DNA of 64,000 nt. Source: Calditrichia bacterium (lineage in GTDB: Bacteria; Calditrichota; Calditrichia; RBG-13-44-9; J075). The stretch spans positions 124,001-188,000 of the forward strand of contig JANQRS010000061.1 in the NCBI GenBank assembly GCA_028284445.1, written 5' to 3'. Positions 43,995 to 52,469 of this stretch are shown here, piece after piece. Positions within the stretch are counted from its first letter, which is position 1. Each line of letters begins with the position of its first letter. A program made the translations under genes and the position numbers. The notes under the pieces were generated by a model, which was not told the origin of the DNA, made no database searches, and worked only from the letters and a program-made list of their open reading frames with translations.

Positions 43995-44176
43995 AAATTC
44001 CAAATTCCAACAGGAAAAATTCCAAAGGCAAGATCAGATTGGTGATTTGTCATGCCCGAATGCCGTTATCGGGCATCCATTCAGCCCCAATTTCAAATGG
44101 ATTCCCGCTAAATACATGCGGGAATGACACCAAAGGTTTTTTGGAATTTTTTGTGTTGTGATTTGGAATTTGGAAT
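43995..44176. repeat. Nested composite repeat between convergent genes
   Basis: The outer arms (43995-44012; about 44138-44176) belong to the AAATTCC family also seen at 2924. Inside are two other palindromes: ATGCCCGA/TCGGGCAT (about 44052-44076) and ATTCCCGC/GCGGGAAT (about 44101-44125), the latter followed by GAC as in the common GCGGGAATGAC repeats. It looks like one repeat inserted into another. It probably terminates transcription from both sides. Confidence 0.8.
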
Positions 44177-47100
44177 TCACACCGCTTCATTCTCAATAGC
44201 GTGTTCATCATCATTATTCTCTTCGCTCTTCTGAATGGCATTGGAGAGCGCTTCCCCAAGCGTGTTCACGTCGAAGGGCTTTTCAATAACTCCGCAAAAT
44301 CCAAATTTATCGTATTCCGCCATAATCGGGTCATTTGAATAGCCGCTCGACACCAGTACGCGTGCGTCCGGATCGTATTCGATGATGCGTTCCATCGTTT
44401 CCTTACCACCCATGCCACCGGGAATCGTCAAATCCAGTATCACTGCATCAAATGGTTTCTGGCCTTCGTTTGCTGACATGTATAAATCGACGGCTTGTAC
44501 GCCTTCTTCGGCAAAGGCGACTTCGTAACCGAGGAAATCCAGGGCCTGACCTACGATTTCCCGAATGCTTTCTTCGTCATCCATCACCAGGATCTTGCCG
44601 CCACCGGCGATGGCAATGTTTGCCGGCTCTGATTCGACTACTATCATTTCGTCTGTCGCCGGCAGGTAAATATGGAAAGTCGTTCCACTGCCCTCAAGCG
44701 TTTCCACACTAAGATATCCGCCGTGATTCTTGACGATTGAGTATGAAATTGCCAATCCAAGGCCGCTGCCATCATCCTTGGTGCTGAAGTATGGATCAAA
44801 AATTTGCTCAAGAATCTGTGCAGCAATACCCTGCCCGGTGTCGGTGATAGATATCTTGACATAGTCTCCGGCCTGCAAGGAGACGTCCGCCATCGGATTT
44901 TCATCCGTAATCGTTTCGTTGGCTAAAGAAATAGTTAATTGGCCGCCATCGGGCATCGCCTGCGTCGCGTTGATGATAATGTTGTTGAGCACTTGACTAA
45001 TTTGCCCTTCGTCGATATGTACCGGCCGGATATCCTCCGGTTCTTCGTTGTGCTCGACGCAGTACTGGACGTTGGAACCGCTAAGCAGGAAAGCGGTTGT
45101 TTCGTCGATCAGATGAGCGATAGAAGCAGCCTTCATGACCGGCGCTCCACCCTTGGAAAATGTCAGCAATTGTTTGGTGAGATCCCGGGCGCGAAGCATG
45201 GCCTTTTCGCTCTCCTCAAGATTCTGGCTGAGCTGCTCCTGACCCTCTGCCAATGCCTTGGCCAGCGAAAGATTTCCCCAAAGCGCCGTAAGGATATTGT
45301 TGAAATCATGGGCAATGCCACCGGCCAGCATCCCAACCGATTCTAGTTTGTTGATTTTTAACAACTCCGTTTCGGTTCTCACCCGTTCACTGATATCGCG
45401 GAAGATGATGACTACCCCAAGAATGCGCCCTTCCTTGTCCTTGATGGGCGCGCCGGAATGGGCAATATATCGCTCCCGGCCGTCACGCGAGATAAGGAGG
45501 GAGCGATCGCTAAAGTCGCTGACCTCACCGCTGTCAAGAATTTGCCGGGCCTGATTTTCTACAGCTTCGCGCGTTTCTGCGTCGATAAGCTGGAAAACTT
45601 CTTCTATCGGGCGTTCAAGGGCTTCCTCACTCGACCAACCGGTCATTTGCTCTGCAGCTGTATTTAAGAGAACCACTCGTTCCTCAACGTTGGTAGTAAT
45701 AACCCCTTCGGCAATGGAACTGAGGGTCACTGATAGCTGCTTTTTTTCTGCCTCAAGGGCCTTTTCTGCCCTCACCCGTTCGAAAATTTCCTTTTTCAGG
45801 GCACGAGTACGTTCCGTGACCTGGTAAGTGAGCCGGCGCTGTTTAATTGCCATGCGAAGATGAACATAGCGAATGACCCCAATGATGGCGAGGAGCAGCG
45901 CTCCAATCACCAGGGTGTAAAATAGCGGTGTTTGAGAAAAGAAGGGTTGAACACGGAATGTAAAACTGACATCCTCGCTGTTCCAGACGCCATCACTGTT
46001 TGCCGCGGAGACCCAGAAGGTATATTCGCCCGGGCTGAGGTTCGTATAGCGGGGAACGTATGAAGGATCTTTTTCGATCCAGTCTTTATCAAATCCTTCC
46101 AGCATATAGCGAACCCGAACTTTCTCCGGAATGGCATAGCTGAGCGCAGAAAAGCGAAACGTGAAGACGCTTGCGCCGGGATCGAGAATGATGTAGCCGC
46201 TCGGGTCATAATATTGCCCGTCGATTTCAACCTCTTCAATCACCACCGGCGGCGGAAAGCGGTTTTCAGGAATATTGTCGGGATCGATGCAGGTTAAGCC
46301 CTCGATGGTTGGAAACCAGATTTGTCCCTGCTTGTCCTTCCAGCCAGCCGGTTGCCGTCTACCCAAGCATTCCGAAGCTGGCATACCATCGGCCTTGGTA
46401 AATGTGGTTACCGGAATTCTCTTACGAAGGCGATCTGCAAAGTTGTTGATATCTGCTTTCCGCACCCGATAGATACCTTTATTTGAGCTGATCCAGAGAT
46501 TTTGTGCATAATCCTCTGTGATGAAGAATGAAATATCGCTAAACAGCCCATCCTGGGTGCTGAAGTTGAAAAACTGGCCTTCTTTCAGCCGGGAAATTCC
46601 TTCTCCGTCCGTTCCAATCCAGAGAACCCCGGATCTGTCTTCGTAAAGTGCCAGGATTTGATCTGAAGGCAGACCATCGCTGCGGGAAAAGGATAGAATT
46701 TCCCGTGGAGAATATCGAACCAATCCACTACCATCCGTGCCCAGCCAGATCTGCCCGGCATGGTCTTCAAGAATGGCAATGACCGGGGCGTTATTGGTGT
46801 GAGCACCAAGGGTGATGGTGCTAAAACGCCCGTCTTTAAAGGTGCTAAGACCACCGTTTTGCGTGCCGATCCATAGTGTGGAGTCCGTCGCCTGATAGAG
46901 TGAAATGATGCTGTTGTCGGGAAGCCCATCTTCGGTTGTATAGTGGTAGAATCGATTGCGGTAGTAGCGGCTGAGGCCGTTTGAATGCGTACCGGCCCAA
47001 ATGCTGCCGTCGTGGCCCGGCATCACCGTTGTGATAATGTGATCCGAGAGTCCTTGCTTTTGTCCGAAGTGCCTTATTTGGTCATCGTGAATTTGCGTCA

Positions 47101-48250
47101 ATCCGCCGCCGTATGTACCCACCCACATGGCATCATCATCTGCCTGGCTGACGGAGAGTATGATATTGCTTTGCATGCCTTCACGGACGGTATAATTGAC
47201 AAATTTTCCGTCGCTAAGCTGAATGACTCCGCCGTTATAAGTGCCCAGCCAGAGATTGTGTTCATGGTCCTCAGTGATCGAGTTGATAAAATTACTGGAA
47301 AGGCCATTGTCAATCGTGAGGCTGGACAACTGCGACTCGCGGTATCGCAAGAGACCGTCCCCACTGGTGCCGATCCATAAAGTGCGCTCTTCATCTTCAA
47401 AGATCGTAAGAATCCGCCGACTGTTCATGGCCCCTGAGCCGAGCAGCTGACGGAAGGCCTTGCCATCCTGGATATATATTTCCCCATTGCTGCCGCCAAG
47501 CAAAAGCTGACCACCACGATTTCGATAAACACAGGTGACAATGAGATTGTCGGGCAGCGGCTGGTGGCGAATGATATTGCGTGATATCAACGCCAGCTGG
47601 TCGTTGTAGGCCACCCAGGTATTCTCACCGTCCGCATAGATGTAGGTGATCGAGTTAGGCCCTATACCATCGCTCTCGGAAAATTTGATGACACCGCTGG
47701 CATCGATTCTGGCCAGACCCTTATGCGTTCCAATCCATACTTCATTGCTGTCCGTAACTGCCAGGGCGGTAACCTGGTTATCCGGGAGATCTTCGTATAT
47801 GGTATAGGTTTGAAACGACACGCCGTCGAACCGGCTGACCCCGCCGCCAATGGTCCCACACCAAATATACCCGTAGGAGTCCTGGGCAATGGTCCATATG
47901 TTATTTTTTTGCAGCCCCTCAGCATTGGAGCGATCCCATACACGGAATGAGCGACCGTCGAAGCGAACAAGCCCGCCTTCGCTGCCCATCCAGATATATC
48001 CGTCAAATGATTGCATGACGCTCGGAACGGAGTTCTGCGGTAATCCGTCTTCGGCTTCCCAGACGACTATTTTGTATTGCGTGAGCTCTTTACTGGGGTC
48101 AAGGGCGAGTAGGGGGTAAAAGATGAGGAATTTAAGAGAAACCAGGCACAAGAAGCTGTGGCGGGCTTTAGCAAGCGGACCTGACCATTCAGCAGGTATT
48201 CGCAATCCAGTCAGATGTAAATTCATTGATCGATGTAAATGCGCAAACAT
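44177..48250 (-). CDS. Hybrid sensor histidine kinase with Reg_prop periplasmic propeller and receiver domain
   Basis: About 1357 residues from the ATG at 48250 (weak GGAAG nearby); ATGs at 48292 and 48226 are alternatives. After a hydrophobic segment (FLCLVSLKFLIFYPLLAL) come two-component regulator propeller repeats (~60-650; motifs like IWCGTIGGGVSRFDG, LWIGTQNGGLSTFKDG), a Y_Y_Y domain (~675-760; YTFWVSAANSDGVWN), one TM (~787), a PAS domain (~840-950), HisKA with H-box (GGIAHDFNNILTALWGN, ~980), HATPase (GQGIAAQILEQIFDPYF), and a C-terminal receiver (VILDLTIPGGMGG Asp ~1274; VIEKPF). It resembles hybrid two-component systems that sense oligosaccharides, but has no C-terminal AraC DNA-binding domain. 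Output probably goes to a separate partner. Confidence 0.93.
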   Translation of the reverse strand: MFAHLHRSMNLHLTGLRIPAEWSGPLAKARHSFLCLVSLKFLIFYPLLALDPSKELTQYKIVVWEAEDGLPQNSVPSVMQSFDGYIWMGSEGGLVRFDGRSFRVWDRSNAEGLQKNNIWTIAQDSYGYIWCGTIGGGVSRFDGVSFQTYTIYEDLPDNQVTALAVTDSNEVWIGTHKGLARIDASGVIKFSESDGIGPNSITYIYADGENTWVAYNDQLALISRNIIRHQPLPDNLIVTCVYRNRGGQLLLGGSNGEIYIQDGKAFRQLLGSGAMNSRRILTIFEDEERTLWIGTSGDGLLRYRESQLSSLTIDNGLSSNFINSITEDHEHNLWLGTYNGGVIQLSDGKFVNYTVREGMQSNIILSVSQADDDAMWVGTYGGGLTQIHDDQIRHFGQKQGLSDHIITTVMPGHDGSIWAGTHSNGLSRYYRNRFYHYTTEDGLPDNSIISLYQATDSTLWIGTQNGGLSTFKDGRFSTITLGAHTNNAPVIAILEDHAGQIWLGTDGSGLVRYSPREILSFSRSDGLPSDQILALYEDRSGVLWIGTDGEGISRLKEGQFFNFSTQDGLFSDISFFITEDYAQNLWISSNKGIYRVRKADINNFADRLRKRIPVTTFTKADGMPASECLGRRQPAGWKDKQGQIWFPTIEGLTCIDPDNIPENRFPPPVVIEEVEIDGQYYDPSGYIILDPGASVFTFRFSALSYAIPEKVRVRYMLEGFDKDWIEKDPSYVPRYTNLSPGEYTFWVSAANSDGVWNSEDVSFTFRVQPFFSQTPLFYTLVIGALLLAIIGVIRYVHLRMAIKQRRLTYQVTERTRALKKEIFERVRAEKALEAEKKQLSVTLSSIAEGVITTNVEERVVLLNTAAEQMTGWSSEEALERPIEEVFQLIDAETREAVENQARQILDSGEVSDFSDRSLLISRDGRERYIAHSGAPIKDKEGRILGVVIIFRDISERVRTETELLKINKLESVGMLAGGIAHDFNNILTALWGNLSLAKALAEGQEQLSQNLEESEKAMLRARDLTKQLLTFSKGGAPVMKAASIAHLIDETTAFLLSGSNVQYCVEHNEEPEDIRPVHIDEGQISQVLNNIIINATQAMPDGGQLTISLANETITDENPMADVSLQAGDYVKISITDTGQGIAAQILEQIFDPYFSTKDDGSGLGLAISYSIVKNHGGYLSVETLEGSGTTFHIYLPATDEMIVVESEPANIAIAGGGKILVMDDEESIREIVGQALDFLGYEVAFAEEGVQAVDLYMSANEGQKPFDAVILDLTIPGGMGGKETMERIIEYDPDARVLVSSGYSNDPIMAEYDKFGFCGVIEKPFDVNTLGEALSNAIQKSEENNDDEHAIENEAV

Positions 48251-48503
48251 AGCTTCCGAGTTCCTCTTCTCGAAACAGTACACTTCAGACATAAGGTCTT
48301 GTATTTATCGCGCGGTGTGTTCCTTAAAATGCGGTCACCCGCCAGGTACCGGCGTGATCTGTGCCATAGATCCGCAAATTAAATGTCTGCCGCCGGCAAA
48401 TTGGCAGTCACTTCCCTTGATCAAACCTTGCGATTGCTTTGGAAAAGAAGGCTTCAGATCTTATATTGCAGCTGAATCGTTAATCCGGGAAAAAACGGCG
48501 ATT

Positions 48504-49478
48504 ATGAGCCTGCAATATCCGACAATAACTGACATCTATGCGGCACGGAAGCATGTCTATCAATACGTTACGCCAACGCCACTTCATTATTATGCTGATC
48601 TCTCGCGATTGGCCGGTTGTGATATATGGGTGAAGCATGAAAATCACCACGCCGTGGGTGCCTTCAAAGTGCGCGGCGGATTAGTCCTGGCTGCCGGTTT
48701 AAGCGCTGGTGAAAGGCAGGCTGGTCTGTTTACGGCCTCCACCGGAAATCATGGTCAGAGTATTGCATTTGCCGCCAAGGTGCATGGCATAAAGGCGCGA
48801 ATTGCGGTGCCGGAAAAGGCCAATCCGGGTAAAGTGTCGGCCATGCGTTCCCTCGATGCGGAAGTGATTCACCATGGCAAGAATTTTGACGAAGCACGCG
48901 AATGGATTCGGCAGCAAGCCGAAGAAAGCGGCGGGTGTTTCATTGGTCCAACTGAAGAAAGCTTGATTGCCGGTGTCGGTACGTATGTGCTTGAAATTTT
49001 TGAGACCTTGCCGGATCCCGACTATATTATTGTGCCGGTCGGCGGCGGCAGCAGTGTATGTGCAGCGTCAATTGTTGCGCATGCTATTAATCCGGAGACA
49101 AAAGTGATTGGTGCGCAATCTTCCGGTGCGCCTGCCGCCCAGCAAAGTTGGAAGGCGGGCAAGCCTATTGAGGTTGCGCCAAATACATTTGCTGAGGGCG
49201 TTGCAACAGGCGTACCCTTCGAAAACACCCAACGCATCATGCGAAAATATCTCAATGACTTCCTCCTGGTGGACGATGCTGAAATTGAAGCAGCAATTAT
49301 TCACCTCCTCCATCTTACCCACACCTTAAGCGAAGGCGCCGGCGCCATTCCATTGGCAACAGCCCTGCGCTATCGCGAGCGTTTCCGGGGCAAAAAAGTT
49401 GTATTGGTGCTAAGTGGCGGCAATCTGTCGGTAGCAAAATTGCGGCGCATATTGGATCGCCATCGTCAGCAGCAGTAA
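48504..49478 (+). CDS. Threonine dehydratase-like PLP enzyme
   Basis: 324 residues from the ATG at 48504. The frame is open upstream to 48123, but that part overlaps the divergent kinase gene and has low family similarity. Fold-type II PLP enzyme: the Schiff-base Lys is in HHAVGAFKVRGG (~residue 57), phosphate-binding loop residues in TGNHGQSIAFAA and PVGGGSSVCA (~residue 175), and the C-terminal LSGGNLS. The relatives are L-threonine/L-serine dehydratases and 3-hydroxyaspartate ammonia-lyases, which release 2-oxoacid and ammonia. No ACT regulatory domain, so a catabolic or serine-racemase-like type. The substrate is not certain. It precedes a HemW-like gene by 112 bases. Confidence 0.9.
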   Translation: MSLQYPTITDIYAARKHVYQYVTPTPLHYYADLSRLAGCDIWVKHENHHAVGAFKVRGGLVLAAGLSAGERQAGLFTASTGNHGQSIAFAAKVHGIKARIAVPEKANPGKVSAMRSLDAEVIHHGKNFDEAREWIRQQAEESGGCFIGPTEESLIAGVGTYVLEIFETLPDPDYIIVPVGGGSSVCAASIVAHAINPETKVIGAQSSGAPAAQQSWKAGKPIEVAPNTFAEGVATGVPFENTQRIMRKYLNDFLLVDDAEIEAAIIHLLHLTHTLSEGAGAIPLATALRYRERFRGKKVVLVLSGGNLSVAKLRRILDRHRQQQ

Positions 49479-49590
49479 GTAATTTGATACCCGGACCAAC
49501 AATTTATTTTCCTGCTTCGAAACATATTAGCCGGAAGAGCGTGTCAACGGATAGATAGATCACATTCTAGCGAACGAGAGGGGCTCTCTG

Positions 49591-50943
49591 ATGAGCAATT
49601 CGGCAAAAACTTTAACTCCAGATCCGGCAACCAGCGGCCGCGATAAGCAGAAAACTGAAGTAGGCAGTGTTTTTGTTTCTAACTATCCGCCATATTCGTT
49701 TTGGAACCAGGATGACGTTGAAAAGGCACTTGCGGCCTTCCAGCAACCGGGCGATATAAATACACCGCTTGGTCTGTATATGCACATCCCCTTCTGTCGA
49801 AAGCGCTGCAAGTTCTGCTACTTCAAAGTCTATACCGGCAAGAATAGCGATGAAATACAAAACTATCTCGATGGACTCGCGCGCGAAATCGAACTTTACG
49901 CAGAAATACCGGCGGTTAGCAATCGCGCCATTGATTTTGTCTATTTTGGCGGCGGCACGCCGTCGTTTATCAGCGTCAAGCACTTGAAGTGGCTGGTGGA
50001 GCGGGCAACTTCTGTTTTACCCTGGACAAAAGCCCGGGAAGTGGCCTTTGAATGTGAACCTGGCACGCTATCCCGTTCCAAACTGGAAGCGATTAAGGAA
50101 ATCGGTGTGACCCGCCTGAGCCTTGGCGTTGAACATTTTAACGACGACATTTTGCGCGAGAACGGTCGTGCACATCTGTCCAAGGAAATCTATAAGGTAA
50201 AGTCCTGGATTGAGGAACAGCAGTTTGATCAGCTAAATGTCGACCTGATTTCCGGGATGGTGGGCGAAAACTGGGATAGTTGGAAAGATACTGTCCAGAA
50301 GACCATCGATTACGATCCCGATAGTGTCACAATCTATCAACTTGAACTGCCTTTTAACGCAGTATATTCACGTGACATGCGTTCCGGAAATGCCGGTAAC
50401 CTGGTTCTGGCCGATTGGAATCTAAAGCGAGAATGGCACGCATATGCGATCGAGGCATTTGAGGCTGCCGGATATGCAATCTCCAGCGCTTATACCATGT
50501 TGAAAAAAGATCAGAAATCCAACTTCGTCTACCGCGATTCACTCTGGCGCGGCGCGGATATGATAGCAACCGGTGTTGCTTCATTTGGCCACATGGATGG
50601 TATTCATTTTCAGAACAGCAGCTCCTGGAATGAATATCTTTCTGCGATTGAATCCGGGAAGCTACCTGTGAATCGGGCATTTTCGACGACTAAGGATGAA
50701 CGCCTGACGCGTGAACTGATCCTGCAATTGAAATTGGGGGCAATTTCCAGCTCATATTTCCAGGACAAGTTCGATGCGGATATACACAAGGTCTTTGCTG
50801 AACCGTTTCAGCGCCTGAAAGATCAAGGACTGCTATCAATCGAAAACGGAACCATCTCATTGACCCGAGAGGCGTTGCTGAAAGTGGATGAGCTGCTGCC
50901 CGAATTTTATGCAGAGACCTATCGCGATTCTCGTTACACCTAG
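49591..50943 (+). CDS. HemW/HemN-like radical SAM enzyme (coproporphyrinogen oxidase family)
   Basis: 450 residues. The radical SAM cluster motif is CRKRCKFC (CxxxCxxC) near residue 72, preceded by GLYMHIPF. YFGGGTPS (~residue 128) and the GVTRLSLGVEHFND segment are typical of the HemN/HemW family. A C-terminal HemN-like region (~370-440) follows. Family members are oxygen-independent coproporphyrinogen III oxidases, heme chaperones (HemW) or heme-cleaving enzymes (ChuW/HutW). Compared with HemW (~380 residues) this protein is longer, with a ~60-residue N-terminal extension. The downstream TonB receptor might suggest a heme role, but no other heme gene is present. The start at 49591 has GAGAGGGGCTC upstream. 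Confidence 0.85.
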   Translation: MSNSAKTLTPDPATSGRDKQKTEVGSVFVSNYPPYSFWNQDDVEKALAAFQQPGDINTPLGLYMHIPFCRKRCKFCYFKVYTGKNSDEIQNYLDGLAREIELYAEIPAVSNRAIDFVYFGGGTPSFISVKHLKWLVERATSVLPWTKAREVAFECEPGTLSRSKLEAIKEIGVTRLSLGVEHFNDDILRENGRAHLSKEIYKVKSWIEEQQFDQLNVDLISGMVGENWDSWKDTVQKTIDYDPDSVTIYQLELPFNAVYSRDMRSGNAGNLVLADWNLKREWHAYAIEAFEAAGYAISSAYTMLKKDQKSNFVYRDSLWRGADMIATGVASFGHMDGIHFQNSSSWNEYLSAIESGKLPVNRAFSTTKDERLTRELILQLKLGAISSSYFQDKFDADIHKVFAEPFQRLKDQGLLSIENGTISLTREALLKVDELLPEFYAETYRDSRYT

Positions 50944-50957
50944 GCTGCTTTGTTTTT

Positions 50958-51019
50958 GACAGGATTAACAGGATCTACAGGATTTATACTTTCATTCTGT
51001 AGATCCTGTTAATCCTGTC
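50958..51019. repeat. Perfect 23-bp inverted repeat (GACAGGATTAACAGG family)
   Basis: The arm starting GACAGGATTAACAGG (50958-50980) has an exact 23-bp complement at 50997-51019, with a 16-base loop. Such elements recur in many environmental genomes. It lies 15 bases after the HemW-like stop and probably terminates or protects that mRNA. Confidence 0.85.
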
Positions 51020-51070
51020 TTATTTTGCATGTTGTTCAATTTGTCAAATCTGATTAGAGAGCACATCACA

Positions 51071-52375
51071 ATGATCATAAAATATCTGCTTAGCGGTTCG
51101 GTAGCGTTTTTGCTGCTGGCCTGTGCGGGGTCCGTAAAAGAAGAGGGCGCTGTCAGGGCAGTGAACGAAGCCTTGCCAATGACCATTGAAGATCAGCCGA
51201 CGGATTGGCCGCAGTGGCGTGGGGCTGAGCGAGATGGGCTTGCACAATTTTCCCCGATTAATACTACCTGGCCGGAAAAAGGCCTGTCGCGCCTCTGGAA
51301 GAAAACCCTTGGTGACGGCTTCTCAGCTGTTTCAATCTGGAACAAACGCGCATATACCCAGTATAGTAACGGCTACGATGAGATTTTGATCTGTATGAAT
51401 GCTGCGACCGGCAAAACTCTCTGGAAGGCGCGCCTCGGCGCATCTTTTTTGTCGTCGATGGGCGGGGACGGTCCGCGCTCAACCCCGACTGTCTCTCAAG
51501 GGGTAGTCTACACGATGAGTGCATTCGGAACCGTGGCTGCTCATGATGCCCTGACCGGTGAAGATATCTGGCGGATCGACCTCCGAAAAGATCACGATGG
51601 AGACGTGCCCGATTGGGGATACGCGACTTGCGCCTTGCTCCATGAGAATATGCTCATTATTGAGGCCGGCAGCAAAAGCGGCGGTTTGTTCATGGCCTTG
51701 AATCGCACGGACGGCAGTATCATTTGGCAATCAGGCACTGGCAAAGGGGCCTATTCGTCCCCAATCCTCGCCACGATCGGCGGCGAAAATCATATCATAT
51801 TTCTTACCGGGAAAGATGTCCGCGGCATCCGTCTGGAAGACGGAAAGCAGCTTTGGCAAACCCCTTTTCCGACCAGCTACGACAACAACATTGCCACACC
51901 CATCCTCTTCGACAAAAACAAGATCTACGTTTCGGCCGGTTACGGCACCGGTGCGATGGTTTTCGCGGTTGAGCAACAGGGCGGGATCTATACAGCGCAG
52001 GAAATCTGGCGCAATAAGGTCATGAAAAACCATATGAGCACGGCGGTGTTTGCGGACGGCTATTTATATGGATTTGACAATTCGATTCTGAAGTGCATTG
52101 ACGCCAATACCGGGGAAGAGGTTTGGAAGACGCGTGGCTACGGGAAAGGCACCCTGCTGATGGCAGATGGACATCTGATTATCCTGGGTGAAAAAGGAAA
52201 ACTGGGCATTGCCCCGATTTCCAGCAACGGCTTTCAGGAAAAGGCCGCTTTTAAGGCGATCAGTGGTAGATGCTGGACGATGCCCTCCATTGCCGATGGC
52301 CGAATCTATGTGCGCAGCCGTTTTGAAATGGCGTGCTATGATATTGATGGCCGCACAAGCGCAGAAGTCAGATAA
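51071..52375 (+). CDS. PQQ-binding-like beta-propeller lipoprotein (copy 1)
   Basis: 434 residues from the ATG at 51071, which starts a lipoprotein signal with lipobox (FLLLAC). The mature protein has the family N-terminal motif WPQWRGAERDGLAQF, then propeller blades of the PQQ/YVTN kind (VYTMSAFGTVAAHDALTGED, IRLEDGKQLWQTPF, LKCIDANTGEEVWKTRG). The family is widespread in FCB and planctomycete bacteria; it is often a periplasmic or outer-membrane scaffold rather than an enzyme. A paralog follows (52470), separated by a terminator-like hairpin. A quinone-cofactor role is not proven: key dehydrogenase residues were not identified. Function unknown. Confidence 0.85.
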   Translation: MIIKYLLSGSVAFLLLACAGSVKEEGAVRAVNEALPMTIEDQPTDWPQWRGAERDGLAQFSPINTTWPEKGLSRLWKKTLGDGFSAVSIWNKRAYTQYSNGYDEILICMNAATGKTLWKARLGASFLSSMGGDGPRSTPTVSQGVVYTMSAFGTVAAHDALTGEDIWRIDLRKDHDGDVPDWGYATCALLHENMLIIEAGSKSGGLFMALNRTDGSIIWQSGTGKGAYSSPILATIGGENHIIFLTGKDVRGIRLEDGKQLWQTPFPTSYDNNIATPILFDKNKIYVSAGYGTGAMVFAVEQQGGIYTAQEIWRNKVMKNHMSTAVFADGYLYGFDNSILKCIDANTGEEVWKTRGYGKGTLLMADGHLIILGEKGKLGIAPISSNGFQEKAAFKAISGRCWTMPSIADGRIYVRSRFEMACYDIDGRTSAEVR

Positions 52376-52409
52376 CAAACGCAACTATATAATAAACGCA
52401 GCGTATTAT

Positions 52410-52445
52410 GCCGGGTATGTCTTCTTTAATTACGCCCGGCTTTTA
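52410..52445 (+). terminator. Terminator-like hairpin after propeller copy 1
   Basis: GCCGGG and CCCGGC form a short GC stem (with a GTA/TAC extension) followed by TTTTA. It lies 34 bases after the stop of the gene at 52375. Confidence 0.6.
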
Positions 52446-52469
52446 TCATAACTATTCGGGAATAGAGAA

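Noticed and set aside
48123..48503. Extended N-terminus of the threonine dehydratase-like protein
   Set aside because: It would add 127 Cys-rich residues with no family similarity and overlap the 5' end of the divergent kinase gene.
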